From NCBI GenBank assembly GCA_910585715.1, contig CAJUEX010000002.1:1-64000 (forward strand): a stretch of 64,000 nt of DNA. Reading direction: 5' to 3'. Made by a program: the position numbers and the translations under genes. The notes below the pieces were generated by a model. It ran no database searches and had not been told where the DNA came from. It saw only the letters and a list, made by a program, of their open reading frames with translations. Below, piece after piece: positions 25,867-35,702 of this stretch. This stretch comes from an uncultured Lachnospiraceae bacterium (GTDB lineage: Bacteria > Bacillota > Clostridia > Lachnospirales > Lachnospiraceae). Numbering within the stretch: position 1 is the first letter of the stretch; each line of letters begins with the position of its first letter.

Positions 25867-26796
25867 TTATGAAAATATTTCATCTGCAACAATCGGAACC
25901 CAAACCTCTATGGTAAACCTTTCATCCTTAAGCTGCGCCTTTACCGTTCCTCCCATCTGAATGGTGAACCCCTTTACAATCGCCAGCCCTAATCCCGTTG
26001 TTTTCCTGCTCCTTGACTGGTCTGTAGTATAAAAGCGGTCAAATATTTTATCCATATCCTTTTCGTCTATGCTATCCGTCATATTGGAAACCCGGATTTT
26101 AATCTGATTTTCTTCCTGTATGAAAGACAATTGGTATCCGCCTGTGCCATGAACCAGCGCATTTTTAATCAGATTTTCTATGATTCTGACAAATGCGTGC
26201 TTATCTGCCCTGATTTTACAAGACTTTCCGGTAATGGTAACCTTTGGCTCACAGTTTTTTTTCAGGAAATCCTCATAAAACATGGATATGGTTTCTGCAA
26301 ACAGGTTTCCTGCCTGAAATATTTCCGGTTCCAATTCCATTTCTCCCGCTTCAATCCGGGCATATTCAAACAATTGATTCAGCATATCCGTCACATTGTC
26401 TAAACGCTGCTCCACCGTTTTTAAGTATTCCCGCTTCTTTTCTTCTTTCATGTTTGCTTTTTGCAGCATTTGAAGATAACCTTTAGCGGAAGTAAGCGGT
26501 GTGCGAATGTCATGGGAAATACTTGTAATGCTTTCCCTGTAAATTCTGTTTTCCCTTTTCAGCCTGTTTTCTTCTTCCTTATTATGCACAAGCAGCCTGT
26601 TAACTGCTAAAATTACTTCTTCTGTTTCCCCTATGGGACAAAAAGAGGATAACTGATAATTAGTATCCTCTTTTTCCATAAGGGCAATCTCTTCCTTTAT
26701 ATGATGGATTTGCTTTCTATAGCACCATAAGCGAAAGGATAAAATAATCCCGGTCAAAATCAATATAATAATTGCTGCTGTCAACTGTGCCTGCAT
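25867..26796 (-). CDS. Sensor histidine kinase of the ABC operon, 309 aa
   Basis: A short kinase with one clear membrane helix (residues 5-24) and almost no outside domain, so it probably senses through its membrane segment or a partner transporter. Residues 60-95 precede the H box SISHDIRTPLTSAKGYL near residue 95. The N box is ENLIKNALVHG and the G box GLGLAIVKGF. AGGAG precedes the start by 7 bases. It is last in the operon of OmpR regulator, ATPase, permease and kinase. That arrangement resembles lantibiotic immunity sets (SpaK/FEG type) in which the kinase detects the antibiotic. Confidence 0.9.
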   Translation of the reverse strand: MQAQLTAAIIILILTGIILSFRLWCYRKQIHHIKEEIALMEKEDTNYQLSSFCPIGETEEVILAVNRLLVHNKEEENRLKRENRIYRESITSISHDIRTPLTSAKGYLQMLQKANMKEEKKREYLKTVEQRLDNVTDMLNQLFEYARIEAGEMELEPEIFQAGNLFAETISMFYEDFLKKNCEPKVTITGKSCKIRADKHAFVRIIENLIKNALVHGTGGYQLSFIQEENQIKIRVSNMTDSIDEKDMDKIFDRFYTTDQSRSRKTTGLGLAIVKGFTIQMGGTVKAQLKDERFTIEVWVPIVADEIFS

Positions 26797-26807
26797 AAAA
26801 TCTCCTA

Positions 26808-27647
26808 CTATTTTATATCTGCTTTTTTAAAATGTAATACTCCGATTCCAAAGGAAAATATTATCCAAAGAACTGCCATGACAACTGCCCGTACAGCAAA
26901 GCTTTTATCAATATTTTTAATGGGACAGTCAGCCATAAGGTTCAAAAGGTTATAATCAGAAATTTTAAAATCAAAATGAAAGTATTTTAAAACAAGGTCA
27001 ATGCCCACGGTAATCAAGTCGGAAAAACAGACGATACAAATGCTGATTGCAATTCCTGCCCCTAAATTTCTGCAAATTTCATTTACAGCAACAATCAATC
27101 CTATAAATGCGGCTCCAAGCAAAAGCTCTATTGCCGTATAGCTGCAAAGATTTCTAAAAAACTCTCCGTCTAATCCCCCTGTACCACTGAAAACAAGCCC
27201 AAACAGAAAAGTAGCTATTATCATTGCAATCATCATCAAAATGGATGCTATTATTGTCATTATATATTTGGAACTAAAAATCTGCCATCTGCCATAGCCT
27301 TTTCCGGTAACATTTTTAATCGCTCCGTTTCCATATTCTCCACATACAAAGATTGCCGCAAAAATAGAAGTAAAAATACCCGCAAAAACTCCAAACATCT
27401 GCTGCAACACATCCAAAATGCCGATTTGCTCGAATATAGAAACCGGATTTTCCTCATTTTCTTCCATTGCTTCTTCTGATACTACCACTCCCATAGAGCC
27501 ATTTTCCACTTCTCCCTGCTGGATTTTATCCACCATCACTAAAGTACTATATACAAACAATACAAATGCTATCATTACAATAGAACATATATATAAGCTT
27601 TTACTTTTCTGCAACTTATAAAATTCTCCGCTTAATAAATTAATCAT
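26808..27647 (-). CDS. ABC transporter permease, lantibiotic-immunity-like, 279 aa
   Basis: Membrane subunit with about six hydrophobic segments (including residues 18-35, 85-105, 125-150, 170-190 and 250-270). The N-terminal LLSGEFYKLQKSKSLYICSI matches ABC-2 permeases of the bacitracin/lantibiotic immunity group. The start overlaps the ATPase stop by 8 bases, and the kinase starts 11 bases after it. The extracellular loop near residues 35-80 is acidic (EEAMEENEENP). Function as a resistance exporter is inferred from the operon. Confidence 0.87.
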   Translation of the reverse strand: MINLLSGEFYKLQKSKSLYICSIVMIAFVLFVYSTLVMVDKIQQGEVENGSMGVVVSEEAMEENEENPVSIFEQIGILDVLQQMFGVFAGIFTSIFAAIFVCGEYGNGAIKNVTGKGYGRWQIFSSKYIMTIIASILMMIAMIIATFLFGLVFSGTGGLDGEFFRNLCSYTAIELLLGAAFIGLIVAVNEICRNLGAGIAISICIVCFSDLITVGIDLVLKYFHFDFKISDYNLLNLMADCPIKNIDKSFAVRAVVMAVLWIIFSFGIGVLHFKKADIK

Positions 27648-28551
27648 TTGCTCCGCCTCCCAATAATTCCATGAAATAACCTTCTAAATTTTGTCCCGCC
27701 AGATAGCTTTCCTTTATATTTACACCGTTTATAATCAATTCTCTGTTTATCTGCTCTAAATCATCTAACTGTTCAAAAATACGCAAAACTCCCTTCCCCG
27801 GGATATCAAAACTGTTAATATGCAGCTTTTCTTCCAGAATATTTGCTGCAAGATTCTCATTATCCACAAAAATTTTCTGACATCTCCTGCATCGTTCATC
27901 CAGCTCCCCGGTATCAAATTCTTCAATTAACGCTCCATTTTTGATTATGCCGTAATGAGTTGCTATTTTAGAAAGCTCGCCTAAAATATGGCTTGAAATC
28001 AATATCGTAATTCTTTTCTCCTGATTCAGCTTTAATAACAGTTCACGGATTTCTATGATTCCTTCCGGGTCAAGGCCGTTAATGGGTTCGTCCAGAATAA
28101 GAAAATCCGGATTGCGGAACAGGGAAATGGCAATTCCCAGCCTTTGCTTCATTCCCATGGAAAAATTTTTTACCTTTTTCTTTTCTGTTCCGGTCAGCCC
28201 TACAAATTCCAGCATATCATCCACTGCCTGTTTTTCCGCAATGCCAAAGTTTCTTCGGATTACCTCCAGATTTTCCTTTGCTGTCATATTTACATACACA
28301 CCGGGATTTTCAATGAGAGTTCCTATTCTAAGGCGCTGCTTTTCCAGTTCCCCGGAACCAAATAGCTCAATTTCACCTTCTTCAGGAGCTGCCAGCCCTG
28401 CTACCATTCTCATAAACGTAGTTTTTCCAGCGCCGTTTTTTCCGATAAAACCGTAAATTGCACCTTTTTTTACATGCATGGATACACTATCGACTACTTT
28501 ATGATTTCCATATACCTTTGTGATATTTTCTGTTTTCAATACATAATCCAT
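27640..28551 (-). CDS. ABC transporter ATP-binding protein, BcrA/lantibiotic type, 303 aa
   Basis: ATPase driving the adjacent permease. Walker A is GKNGAGKTTFMRMV near residue 39, the signature is FSMGMKQRLGIAISL, Walker B is FLILDEPINGLDPEG, and the switch His is in LISSHILGEL. The first half of the protein carries all catalytic parts and the last 90 residues a C-terminal extension of the BcrA type. The operon order regulator-ATPase-permease-kinase is typical of self-induced peptide-antibiotic resistance. The promoter region at 28552-28673 has A+T-rich repeats (28621-28640) that may bind the regulator. Confidence 0.92.
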   Translation of the reverse strand: MDYVLKTENITKVYGNHKVVDSVSMHVKKGAIYGFIGKNGAGKTTFMRMVAGLAAPEEGEIELFGSGELEKQRLRIGTLIENPGVYVNMTAKENLEVIRRNFGIAEKQAVDDMLEFVGLTGTEKKKVKNFSMGMKQRLGIAISLFRNPDFLILDEPINGLDPEGIIEIRELLLKLNQEKRITILISSHILGELSKIATHYGIIKNGALIEEFDTGELDERCRRCQKIFVDNENLAANILEEKLHINSFDIPGKGVLRIFEQLDDLEQINRELIINGVNIKESYLAGQNLEGYFMELLGGGAND

Positions 28552-28673
28552 ATCGTATTACCTGTTTCCTTTCTGCCTGCCGTTTTGCTGTATTTCTGTA
28601 TATAGCATAACAGGCAGCAATTTAGAAAGCTTAGGAAAAGTATAAAGAAATCATAAAGTTTTTCTCTTTTCCC

Positions 28674-29390
28674 TTATTTTAATTTAAATCCGATTCCCCA
28701 CACTGTTTCAATGTAGGTTTCCTTTTGATTAATCTTTGCCAGCTTTTGTCTTATATTGCTGATATGGACGTTTACTGCATTATCCTCTCCCAAAAACTCT
28801 TCATTCCATACGGATTCATAAATATTGCTCTTTGTAAATACTTTTCCCGGATTTTCCATTAACAGCTCTAAAATCAAAAATTCCCTCCGTGTCAGGCGGA
28901 TTTCGGTTTCCGCAACAGTAACCCGGAATTCTTCCGGTTCTAGGAGAATGTCTTTGTATTTTAATTTTCTTCCGGCGCCTTCTGGTTCTTCTGTCCTTTG
29001 CTTTCCCAAAGCTCCGGCATTGTTCCCGCTGCGCCTTAATACTGCCTCTAAACGTGCCAGCAGCTCTTCTGTATCAAAAGGTTTTATAATATAATCATCT
29101 GCTCCTGCCCGAAGCATAGAAACTCTTGTCTGGGTTCCATCCTTTGCTGATGAAATTATAACTGCTATTTCGGGATATTTTTTCTTTATTTTTTTCAGCA
29201 AATCTTCTCCGTTTATTCCCGGCAGCATTAAATCCAGAATCATTGCTGCCGGACATTTTTTTTCTATATATAAAAGGGCTTCTGTTCCTGAAAATGCCTG
29301 ACAAGCTTCATATCCGTTCCGGCTGAGCAATTCTTTCAGCATATGATTGATATCATTATCATCTTCCACAATTAGTATGTAATCTTTCAT
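28674..29390 (-). CDS. OmpR-family response regulator, 238 aa
   Basis: Transcription regulator with an N-terminal receiver domain (acidic pair EDDND, phospho-Asp in AMILDLMLPG near residue 54, Lys in DYIIKPF near 102) and a C-terminal winged helix (RREFLILELLMENPGKVFTKSNIYESVW, given here in outline) ending VWGIGFKLK. A Gly/Glu-rich linker covers residues 120-140. It is separated by 122 bases from the ABC genes, which it most likely activates. The partner kinase is the last gene of the set. Confidence 0.92.
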   Translation of the reverse strand: MKDYILIVEDDNDINHMLKELLSRNGYEACQAFSGTEALLYIEKKCPAAMILDLMLPGINGEDLLKKIKKKYPEIAVIISSAKDGTQTRVSMLRAGADDYIIKPFDTEELLARLEAVLRRSGNNAGALGKQRTEEPEGAGRKLKYKDILLEPEEFRVTVAETEIRLTRREFLILELLMENPGKVFTKSNIYESVWNEEFLGEDNAVNVHISNIRQKLAKINQKETYIETVWGIGFKLK

Positions 29391-29423
29391 TTTTTTCCTT
29401 CCATATTTATATTTTTTCTATGA

Positions 29424-29450
29424 AAAACAGCCCCTGTAAGGGCTGTTTTT
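29424..29450. terminator. Bidirectional terminator
   Basis: AAAAACAGCCC and GGGCTGTTTTT (with CTGTAA loop) form a strong stem with A and T runs on either side. It lies 59 bases beyond the hybrid kinase stop and before the OmpR regulator promoter. Confidence 0.9.
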
Positions 29451-29508
29451 ATAAATCTCCATATATCGGATAAACTTAAACTCCGGTCTGTTACCTGTAA
29501 TAATAAGC

Positions 29509-32055
29509 CTAATTTAAATATTTCTGCAATGTACGCATACATTCCTTTATATCAAGGGGCTTTGCCAGATGAGCATTCATACCGCATTCAAAACAACGCT
29601 TGGCATCATCAGAAAAAGCATCTGCTGTCATTGCGATAATAGGCAGGTCCTTATCCTGACGACTTAATGCCCGTATGATCCTTGTGGCATCATAACCATT
29701 CATTCTGGGCATTCGGATATCCATTAAAATAGCGTCATAATAGCCTGCCTCAGATTTTTCAAACATTTCCACACATTCCTGACCATCAACTGCCCTCTCA
29801 AGAACTAATCCCACTGTGCTTAAGATTTCATATGCAATTTCCCAGTTTAAATCAATATCCTCTGCCAAAAGAATACGCCTTCCGGTAAAATCAATTTCCT
29901 TTGCTCCGCTTTGCTCTGCACTCAGCTTTTCTTCCCCTGCATAAGGCATAAGGCGGGTATACAAGGTGGATTTAAATAATGGCTTTGAAATAAATCCTTC
30001 TATTTCGGAAATGCTCACATCATTTTCAATATCGCTCCAGTCATAAGCAGAAATCAGAAAGACCGGGATTTCCTTACCTACTTTTTTCCGGATTTCCTTT
30101 ATCGTCTGTAATCCGTCCATATCCGGCATTTTCCAATCTATCAGTACAAAATGATAATCTTCATTTTTATTATGCTGTTTTTCTATCATTTCCACTGCCT
30201 CTCTGCCGTTTAAGGTCCAGTCCGCATGAACTCCAAGCTCATTTAAATTGGATACAGCGCTAAGGCACAGCTGTTCATTATCATCTACTACCAGCACATT
30301 CCACTCAGGAAGCTTCATATCATCTTCTTTTATTTCTGTCTTCTTCAAATCCAGTATAATGTGAAATTTGCTTCCTTTTCCTTTTTCACTTTGTAATTCA
30401 ATAATGCCTCCCATAAGGTCAATGATACGTTTTGAAATGGACATGCCAAGACCGGTACCGGTAATACTTTGCACCTGCTCCGTTTCTTCTCTTTCAAACG
30501 TATTAAATATTCTTTTCTGGAATTCTTCAGACATTCCGATTCCGGTGTCTTCAATAATAAAATGAGTCCTTACATATTCATCTCCCAATGAGGATTTCTC
30601 CTGATATAAATGCACATCAATCCTGCCCTTTTCCGGCGTAAACTTAAGAGCATTGGATAAAATATTCAACAGCACCTGATTTAAACGCACATCATCGCAA
30701 TAAACATCTTCCGACAGAATATCCTGAATAAAAATATCAAAATACTGACTTCTTTCCCTAATCTGAGGCTGCACGATATTAACAATATCATCCATCGTCT
30801 CCCTTAAGGACATAGGATTGATATTCAAAACCATTTTTCCGCTTTCAATCTTGGACATATCCAAAACATCATTAATCAGGCCAAGCAGATGTTTACTTGA
30901 TAATTTCACTTTCCTTAAACAATCTTCTACACGAACCACATCATTCTTGTTTTTCAATGCAATTTCCGTCATACCTATAATGGCATTCATAGGAGTACGA
31001 ATATCATGGCTCATGCTGGAAAGAAAATCCGTCTTTGCCATATTTGCCCGGTCAGCGTCCTGTTTTGCCTCATTCAATTCCTTCATTTGAAGCTGTGACA
31101 TTTTATAATACTTAAAAAAGACAAATGACATGGCAAACAAAACAATAAGAACTGATACCATCATTGTCATAATACGGGACCTGTCTAATTTGGTTACGTT
31201 ATCTCCCATGACTCCGCTTGGCATGGCTGTTATCAAATACCATGTGGTATTTTCAGAAATAGGAGAACAATAAATATATCTTTTATCGCCGTTTACAAGC
31301 ATAACCGAAAAATAATTTTTCTTCCGGCTCATGGAATCTTTCAATTCCTGTACATATTGTTCAATATCCGTTTTATCTACTGTCCGGAATTCATCCTTTA
31401 CCCGCTGGAAATAACTGTCTCTATAAGCGCTTCCGTTTCTGATTACGAACATTCCGTCACTGTCAATAATATGGGTATATATCTTTGATTCATCCGAGGA
31501 TAAAAAAAGAGCCTGATTTAAATACTCCATGGATATTCCCACTACCAGGGCACTGCTTTTTTTGCTATTTCCCATAGAATATGCAGCCTTTTTCCCTAAT
31601 AAAAGAAACTTATCTCCATCTTCATTTGTTCCCTGTTCTACTATTGTTCCATTATTATTTAAAGAATCCAAAACCTCGCTGCTGCTTTTAAGTTTAACCT
31701 TATCTCCGTAAACAGTTTCCAACTGCCCTTCTTCATCCAGAAAACCAAGATAAGAAAACTCCCGGAGAATAATATTTTCCTTTAATTCATCCAGTGTTTC
31801 ATCGTTATATTCAGACGTATCTGGCGGAACGATTTTAATAATTCCTTCCACCTGACTTAATCGTAAGGAAATAATAGAAGTAAATTTCTGCTGCAATTGA
31901 ATATTCATTTGGTACATGTATATTTCGCTTATTTCTGAAATTAACGTTTTTGTCTTGTCAGCCATATGCAGGACAAGAGTGGTAAAAGCTATAATACATA
32001 TGGCAACCATTCCCACAAAGCTGAATCTTATGAAATTCTTTATCTTCTTATTCAT
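29509..32055 (-). CDS. Hybrid sensor histidine kinase with two receiver domains, 848 aa
   Basis: A large membrane sensor. Helix 1 is at residues 10-30, an extracytoplasmic Cache-like sensor domain at about 31-300, helix 2 at about 303-322, HisKA with FLSSMSHDIRTPMNAIIGM near 355, and an ATPase domain with GTGLGMSISKRIIDLMGG near 510. Two receiver domains follow, with phospho-Asp in FVLIDWKMPD and AILMDIRMPR. There is no Hpt domain, so the phosphate may pass to another protein. It starts 1 base after the HD-GYP gene stop and shares its transcript. Sensor and regulator together probably adjust cyclic di-GMP. Confidence 0.92.
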   Translation of the reverse strand: MNKKIKNFIRFSFVGMVAICIIAFTTLVLHMADKTKTLISEISEIYMYQMNIQLQQKFTSIISLRLSQVEGIIKIVPPDTSEYNDETLDELKENIILREFSYLGFLDEEGQLETVYGDKVKLKSSSEVLDSLNNNGTIVEQGTNEDGDKFLLLGKKAAYSMGNSKKSSALVVGISMEYLNQALFLSSDESKIYTHIIDSDGMFVIRNGSAYRDSYFQRVKDEFRTVDKTDIEQYVQELKDSMSRKKNYFSVMLVNGDKRYIYCSPISENTTWYLITAMPSGVMGDNVTKLDRSRIMTMMVSVLIVLFAMSFVFFKYYKMSQLQMKELNEAKQDADRANMAKTDFLSSMSHDIRTPMNAIIGMTEIALKNKNDVVRVEDCLRKVKLSSKHLLGLINDVLDMSKIESGKMVLNINPMSLRETMDDIVNIVQPQIRERSQYFDIFIQDILSEDVYCDDVRLNQVLLNILSNALKFTPEKGRIDVHLYQEKSSLGDEYVRTHFIIEDTGIGMSEEFQKRIFNTFEREETEQVQSITGTGLGMSISKRIIDLMGGIIELQSEKGKGSKFHIILDLKKTEIKEDDMKLPEWNVLVVDDNEQLCLSAVSNLNELGVHADWTLNGREAVEMIEKQHNKNEDYHFVLIDWKMPDMDGLQTIKEIRKKVGKEIPVFLISAYDWSDIENDVSISEIEGFISKPLFKSTLYTRLMPYAGEEKLSAEQSGAKEIDFTGRRILLAEDIDLNWEIAYEILSTVGLVLERAVDGQECVEMFEKSEAGYYDAILMDIRMPRMNGYDATRIIRALSRQDKDLPIIAMTADAFSDDAKRCFECGMNAHLAKPLDIKECMRTLQKYLN

Positions 32056-32056
32056 C

Positions 32057-33097
32057 TTAGTACTCTCTTTTCTTTATTGTATCCATTACAGCTTCAAATG
32101 CCTTAATAATTTTAGGATTAAATACGCCACACTCATTGTTATGAATCATTTCTATTGCTTTATCATGACTAAATGCCTTTTTGTATACTCTTTCAGAGGT
32201 CAGGGCATCGTACACATCCACGATAGATACTACCTGTGCCCAAATGGATATATCATCACCCTTCAAACCATCCGGATAACCCCTTCCGTCCCAGCGTTCA
32301 TGATGATGCCTGCAAATATCATAGCTGTAATTATAAATTCCTTCATCCATGATATTAGGTATATTTTGAAGAATTTCACAACCCTTAACCGTGTGCTGTT
32401 TCATGATTTCAAATTCTTCATCTGTAAGCCTTCCCGGTTTATTTAAAATCCTGTCCGGTATGGAAATCTTACCTACATCATGAAGTACGGAGGATGTAAC
32501 GATTTTATCGATTTCACTCTTGGACAAATGGTATTCCGGATACATATCGCTTACTTTTTTCATTAAAATTTTAGTCAGCCCGCATATACGCTTTACATGC
32601 TCTCCCGACTCACAATCCCTGAATTCAATAAGTGTGGCAAGAGTTTCCACCATTGACTTATTGAACCTGTTAAGGCGCTCTACCTGTTTCTCTACAATAT
32701 GCTCTAATTCATTTCTATGGCTGTACAATTCAATAATATTGCTGATTCTGCATTTTAAAAAATGTGCCATAAAGGGCTTGGTAATTACGTCAACGGCACC
32801 GAGCTGATATCCTTCAGACAACATTTCCCTGCTGTTTTCCGCAGTTATGAGAAATACAGGTATGTTTTCAATTTTTTTGCTCCTGTTCATTTCTTTAAGA
32901 ACACCTAATCCATCTACCTTTGGCATAATCAAATCAAGAAGCACGGCAGAAATTTCTTCATTGCTGTTTATTATCTCAATAGCTTCCGCCCCATCGCAGG
33001 CTTCTCTTATTTTATATTCCTCTTTAAATATTTCTGCCAGAATACCCCGGTTAATTTCGATATCATCAACAATCAATATTGTTTTTTCCCTGTCCAT
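32057..33097 (-). CDS. Response regulator with HD-GYP domain (c-di-GMP phosphodiesterase), 346 aa
   Basis: Receiver domain at residues 1-120 (ILIVDDIEI at the start, phospho-Asp in AVLLDLIMPK) joined to an HD-GYP domain at about 160-340. The metal and active-site motifs HDVGKISIPD, HHERWDGRGYPDG and the LTDEEFEIMKQH helix are all intact, so it should break down cyclic di-GMP. The start at 33097 is preceded by AAGGAGGCTTTC; an in-frame start 15 codons upstream lacks a site. It is first in the operon with the hybrid kinase, its likely phosphodonor. Confidence 0.92.
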   Translation of the reverse strand: MDREKTILIVDDIEINRGILAEIFKEEYKIREACDGAEAIEIINSNEEISAVLLDLIMPKVDGLGVLKEMNRSKKIENIPVFLITAENSREMLSEGYQLGAVDVITKPFMAHFLKCRISNIIELYSHRNELEHIVEKQVERLNRFNKSMVETLATLIEFRDCESGEHVKRICGLTKILMKKVSDMYPEYHLSKSEIDKIVTSSVLHDVGKISIPDRILNKPGRLTDEEFEIMKQHTVKGCEILQNIPNIMDEGIYNYSYDICRHHHERWDGRGYPDGLKGDDISIWAQVVSIVDVYDALTSERVYKKAFSHDKAIEMIHNNECGVFNPKIIKAFEAVMDTIKKREY

Positions 33098-33358
33098 GAA
33101 AGCCTCCTTGGAGAAATACTGTTTATAAATATGATTCACCAACTATAATATGCAACATTTATAATTATGTATATTTAATTGATTATATCATAAATTTTAC
33201 GGGATGTACAAATACATATTATAATCTTGCTCAAAAGAAAAAATAATAAAATTATTAATAACATAATAACTTTTTAGAGATTATTTTAAGAATTCTCTGT
33301 TACAATAAAACTGATAGCATATTGCTCACATTACAGATATTGGGAGAATCATGAAATT

Positions 33359-34030
33359 ATGAGAATTCTATTAGTGGAAGATGATGAAAAATTATTGCAG
33401 CTCCTTGCATTTTCCCTCAAAAAGGAGGGTTATCAGGTAGACTGCTGTAATAACGGCGGGGACGCCATGTATTACATTTCCCAAAATGCCCATGACATCA
33501 TCCTTTTGGACCGGATGCTTCCGGAAATGGACGGACTTGCCATATTGAAAAAAACAAGGGAAGCCGGAATTACCATTCCGGTCATTATGCTTACAGCTTT
33601 AGGACAGCTTCAGGACAAGATTGACGGGCTGGATACGGGAGCAGACGATTACCTGGTAAAGCCCTTTGCATTTGAAGAGCTTCTGGCAAGAATTCGCTGT
33701 ATAAAAAGAAGGCCCCGGAAATGGGAAGGAAACAATATGCTGACCTTAGGCGATATTTCTCTTTCCCCGGAAGAAAAAATATTGACAGGTCCTGAAAATT
33801 CCTGCACCCTTTCCAAAAGGGAATGCGATTTGTTAGAAGTGTTTTTAGTAAATAAAAATCAGACAATGCCCCGGATGGTGTTATTGTCCAAGGTATGGGG
33901 ACCGGATGCGGAAGTGGAGGAAGGAAATCTGGACAACTATATCCACTTTCTGCGCCGCCGCTTAAAGTCTGTAGGAAGCCTGCTTACGTTATCTACTGTG
34001 CGGGGAGTAGGGTATAAACTGACAGAATGA
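33359..34030 (+). CDS. OmpR-family response regulator, 223 aa
   Basis: Receiver domain with LVEDDEKLLQLLAFSLKK at the start, phospho-Asp in DIILLDRMLPEMDG, Lys in DYLVKPFAFEEL, followed by a winged-helix domain ending VRGVGYKLTE. Sequence style resembles QseB/CssR-type regulators. GGGAGA lies upstream of the start. It is transcribed divergently from the HD-GYP operon and followed by its kinase after 32 bases. The shared 261-base divergent region between 33098 and 33358 probably holds both promoters. Confidence 0.93.
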   Translation: MRILLVEDDEKLLQLLAFSLKKEGYQVDCCNNGGDAMYYISQNAHDIILLDRMLPEMDGLAILKKTREAGITIPVIMLTALGQLQDKIDGLDTGADDYLVKPFAFEELLARIRCIKRRPRKWEGNNMLTLGDISLSPEEKILTGPENSCTLSKRECDLLEVFLVNKNQTMPRMVLLSKVWGPDAEVEEGNLDNYIHFLRRRLKSVGSLLTLSTVRGVGYKLTE

Positions 34031-34062
34031 AACAAAAAATTCAGTAATTTTGAGGAATCAGG

Positions 34063-35451
34063 ATGTTTAAAAAAGTACACCTAAAGCTGACTCTGCTTTG
34101 TACCGGAATTACAGGCATGATTTTAATATGCATGACATTTTTTTACCTGCTTGTAGCAGAGATTAACTTAAAAAATAATTATTATCACTCTTTTGAAAGC
34201 AATGTTCAAAATATCATTTATAATCTGGAAAAACAGACCATCATCTCTTATGAATGGCTTTCAAAGCTGGAAGCCGGCGGCAGGTACTTGATTTTTTTAG
34301 AAGATAACGACCAGCCTGTTCTTTATGGAAATATTGTGAAAAATGAAAAAAGAGAAGAACTTCTTTCCAATGTAAAAAAGGAATACAGCTCTTTGTATGA
34401 AGCGGAAAATACAGATGCCTCTTCTCTGCTGTCCTTTCATCTGGAATTCACCTATACAGGGTCAGATAGTTTTTTTGCAATTAACAGACAGGAATATTAT
34501 GTGTCCTACGGAGAAATTCCGAAAGAACATGGTTCTATAAAGGTATACATTCTTTGTTCCCTAACAGATTTATATAAACAAATCTATATGCAAAGAATTT
34601 TATTTGCCTTTATCAACCTTGCTGCCCTGACGCTTTTATTTTTCTTTTCCTTTTATTTTACAAAAAAGCTTTTAAAACCAATTGAAGAAAACCAGAAAAA
34701 GCAGATTCAGTTTGTTGCTGCTGCTTCCCATGAGCTTCGTACACCCCTGACTGTCATATTGTCCTCTGTTTCCGCCTTGCAAAAGCTTCCGGATAAAAAT
34801 ACAGGACAGTTAGCAGTTTCTAACTCTTCTTCTGAAGAAGATTCCCTGAATGAAAAAAACTTCTATCAGATTATAGAAGGGGAAGCAAACCGCATGTCAA
34901 GGCTGGTAAATGACATGCTTCTATTAGCAAATGGAGATAATCAAAGCTACTCTGTTCAATTGAAAGAAACGGAGGCAGATACTCTTCTTTTAAACTGCTA
35001 TGAAGCCTTTGAAATAATGGCAAAGAAAAAGAAAATTGACTTTTCCATCCTGTTGCCGGATACAAGAATGCCCCTGTGCAAATGTGACCCCCAGCGTATT
35101 GCCCAGGTACTTGCCATATTAGTCCATAATGCATTAAGCTACACGGAATTGAAATACGAAAAAAAGAAAACATCCGGTAACCCTGCGGCCGGACAAGGCA
35201 GAGTAGCATTAAAGGTTGAATACAAAGACAACCACCATTATTTTTATGTAATCGACAACGGAATCGGCATTTCTGATGAGGAAAAGAAACATATTTTTGA
35301 ACGTTTTTACCGGGCAGATGCCTCCAGAAGCAAAAAAGACCATTTCGGACTGGGACTTTGCATTGCTTTGGAAATTATGAAAGAACATCATGGGACCATT
35401 CTTGTTTCAGATACAGATGGAGGAGGAAGCACTTTTGTTATAAAGCTGTAA
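34063..35451 (+). CDS. Sensor histidine kinase, 462 aa
   Basis: Two membrane helices (about residues 8-30 and 178-198) enclose an outside sensor domain of about 145 residues. The H box is AAASHELRTPLTVILSSVSA near residue 224, the N box contains ILVHNALSY, and the ATPase end has the G box GLGLCIALEIMKEHHG. The stop codon TAA forms the outer edge of palindromic copy C. It should act on the OmpR regulator 32 bases upstream. The insert of about 20 residues just after the H box region (NTGQLAVSNSSSEEDSLNE) is unusual and might be a linker. Confidence 0.92.
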   Translation: MFKKVHLKLTLLCTGITGMILICMTFFYLLVAEINLKNNYYHSFESNVQNIIYNLEKQTIISYEWLSKLEAGGRYLIFLEDNDQPVLYGNIVKNEKREELLSNVKKEYSSLYEAENTDASSLLSFHLEFTYTGSDSFFAINRQEYYVSYGEIPKEHGSIKVYILCSLTDLYKQIYMQRILFAFINLAALTLLFFFSFYFTKKLLKPIEENQKKQIQFVAAASHELRTPLTVILSSVSALQKLPDKNTGQLAVSNSSSEEDSLNEKNFYQIIEGEANRMSRLVNDMLLLANGDNQSYSVQLKETEADTLLLNCYEAFEIMAKKKKIDFSILLPDTRMPLCKCDPQRIAQVLAILVHNALSYTELKYEKKKTSGNPAAGQGRVALKVEYKDNHHYFYVIDNGIGISDEEKKHIFERFYRADASRSKKDHFGLGLCIALEIMKEHHGTILVSDTDGGGSTFVIKL

Positions 35452-35702
35452 ACAACATGTCAGGCAGCAATTCAGCCCCCGTCTTTCCCCCACAGGAACC
35501 AGAGCCGGATGAAGACAGAAAATGTTTCTACGTCACCACGCTCTCGCTCTGATAAAAACGCAGCAGTGCTAAGCTCGAAAATACCTCGCTAAGCACTGGC
35601 GTTTTTATAAGGGCTCCTTAAGAAATCATTTTCTGTCTTCATCCGGCTCTGGTTCCTGTGGGGGAAAGACGGGGGCTGAATTGCTGCCTGACATGTTGTT
35701 TA
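35449..35702. repeat. Long palindromic intergenic element, copy C
   Basis: Two 76-base arms (35449-35524 and 35627-35702) are perfectly complementary by my reading, around a 102-base core. The outer ends contain the TAA stop codons of two convergent genes: the kinase ending at 35451 and the epimerase ending at 35700. The core has the stem ATAAAAACGC with its complement and a loop with CGAAAATACCTCG, shared with copy D (about 13 differences in 102). The arms differ from other copies except for short islands such as TTCCTGTGG. As RNA from either strand it would be an extreme hairpin. Confidence 0.92.
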
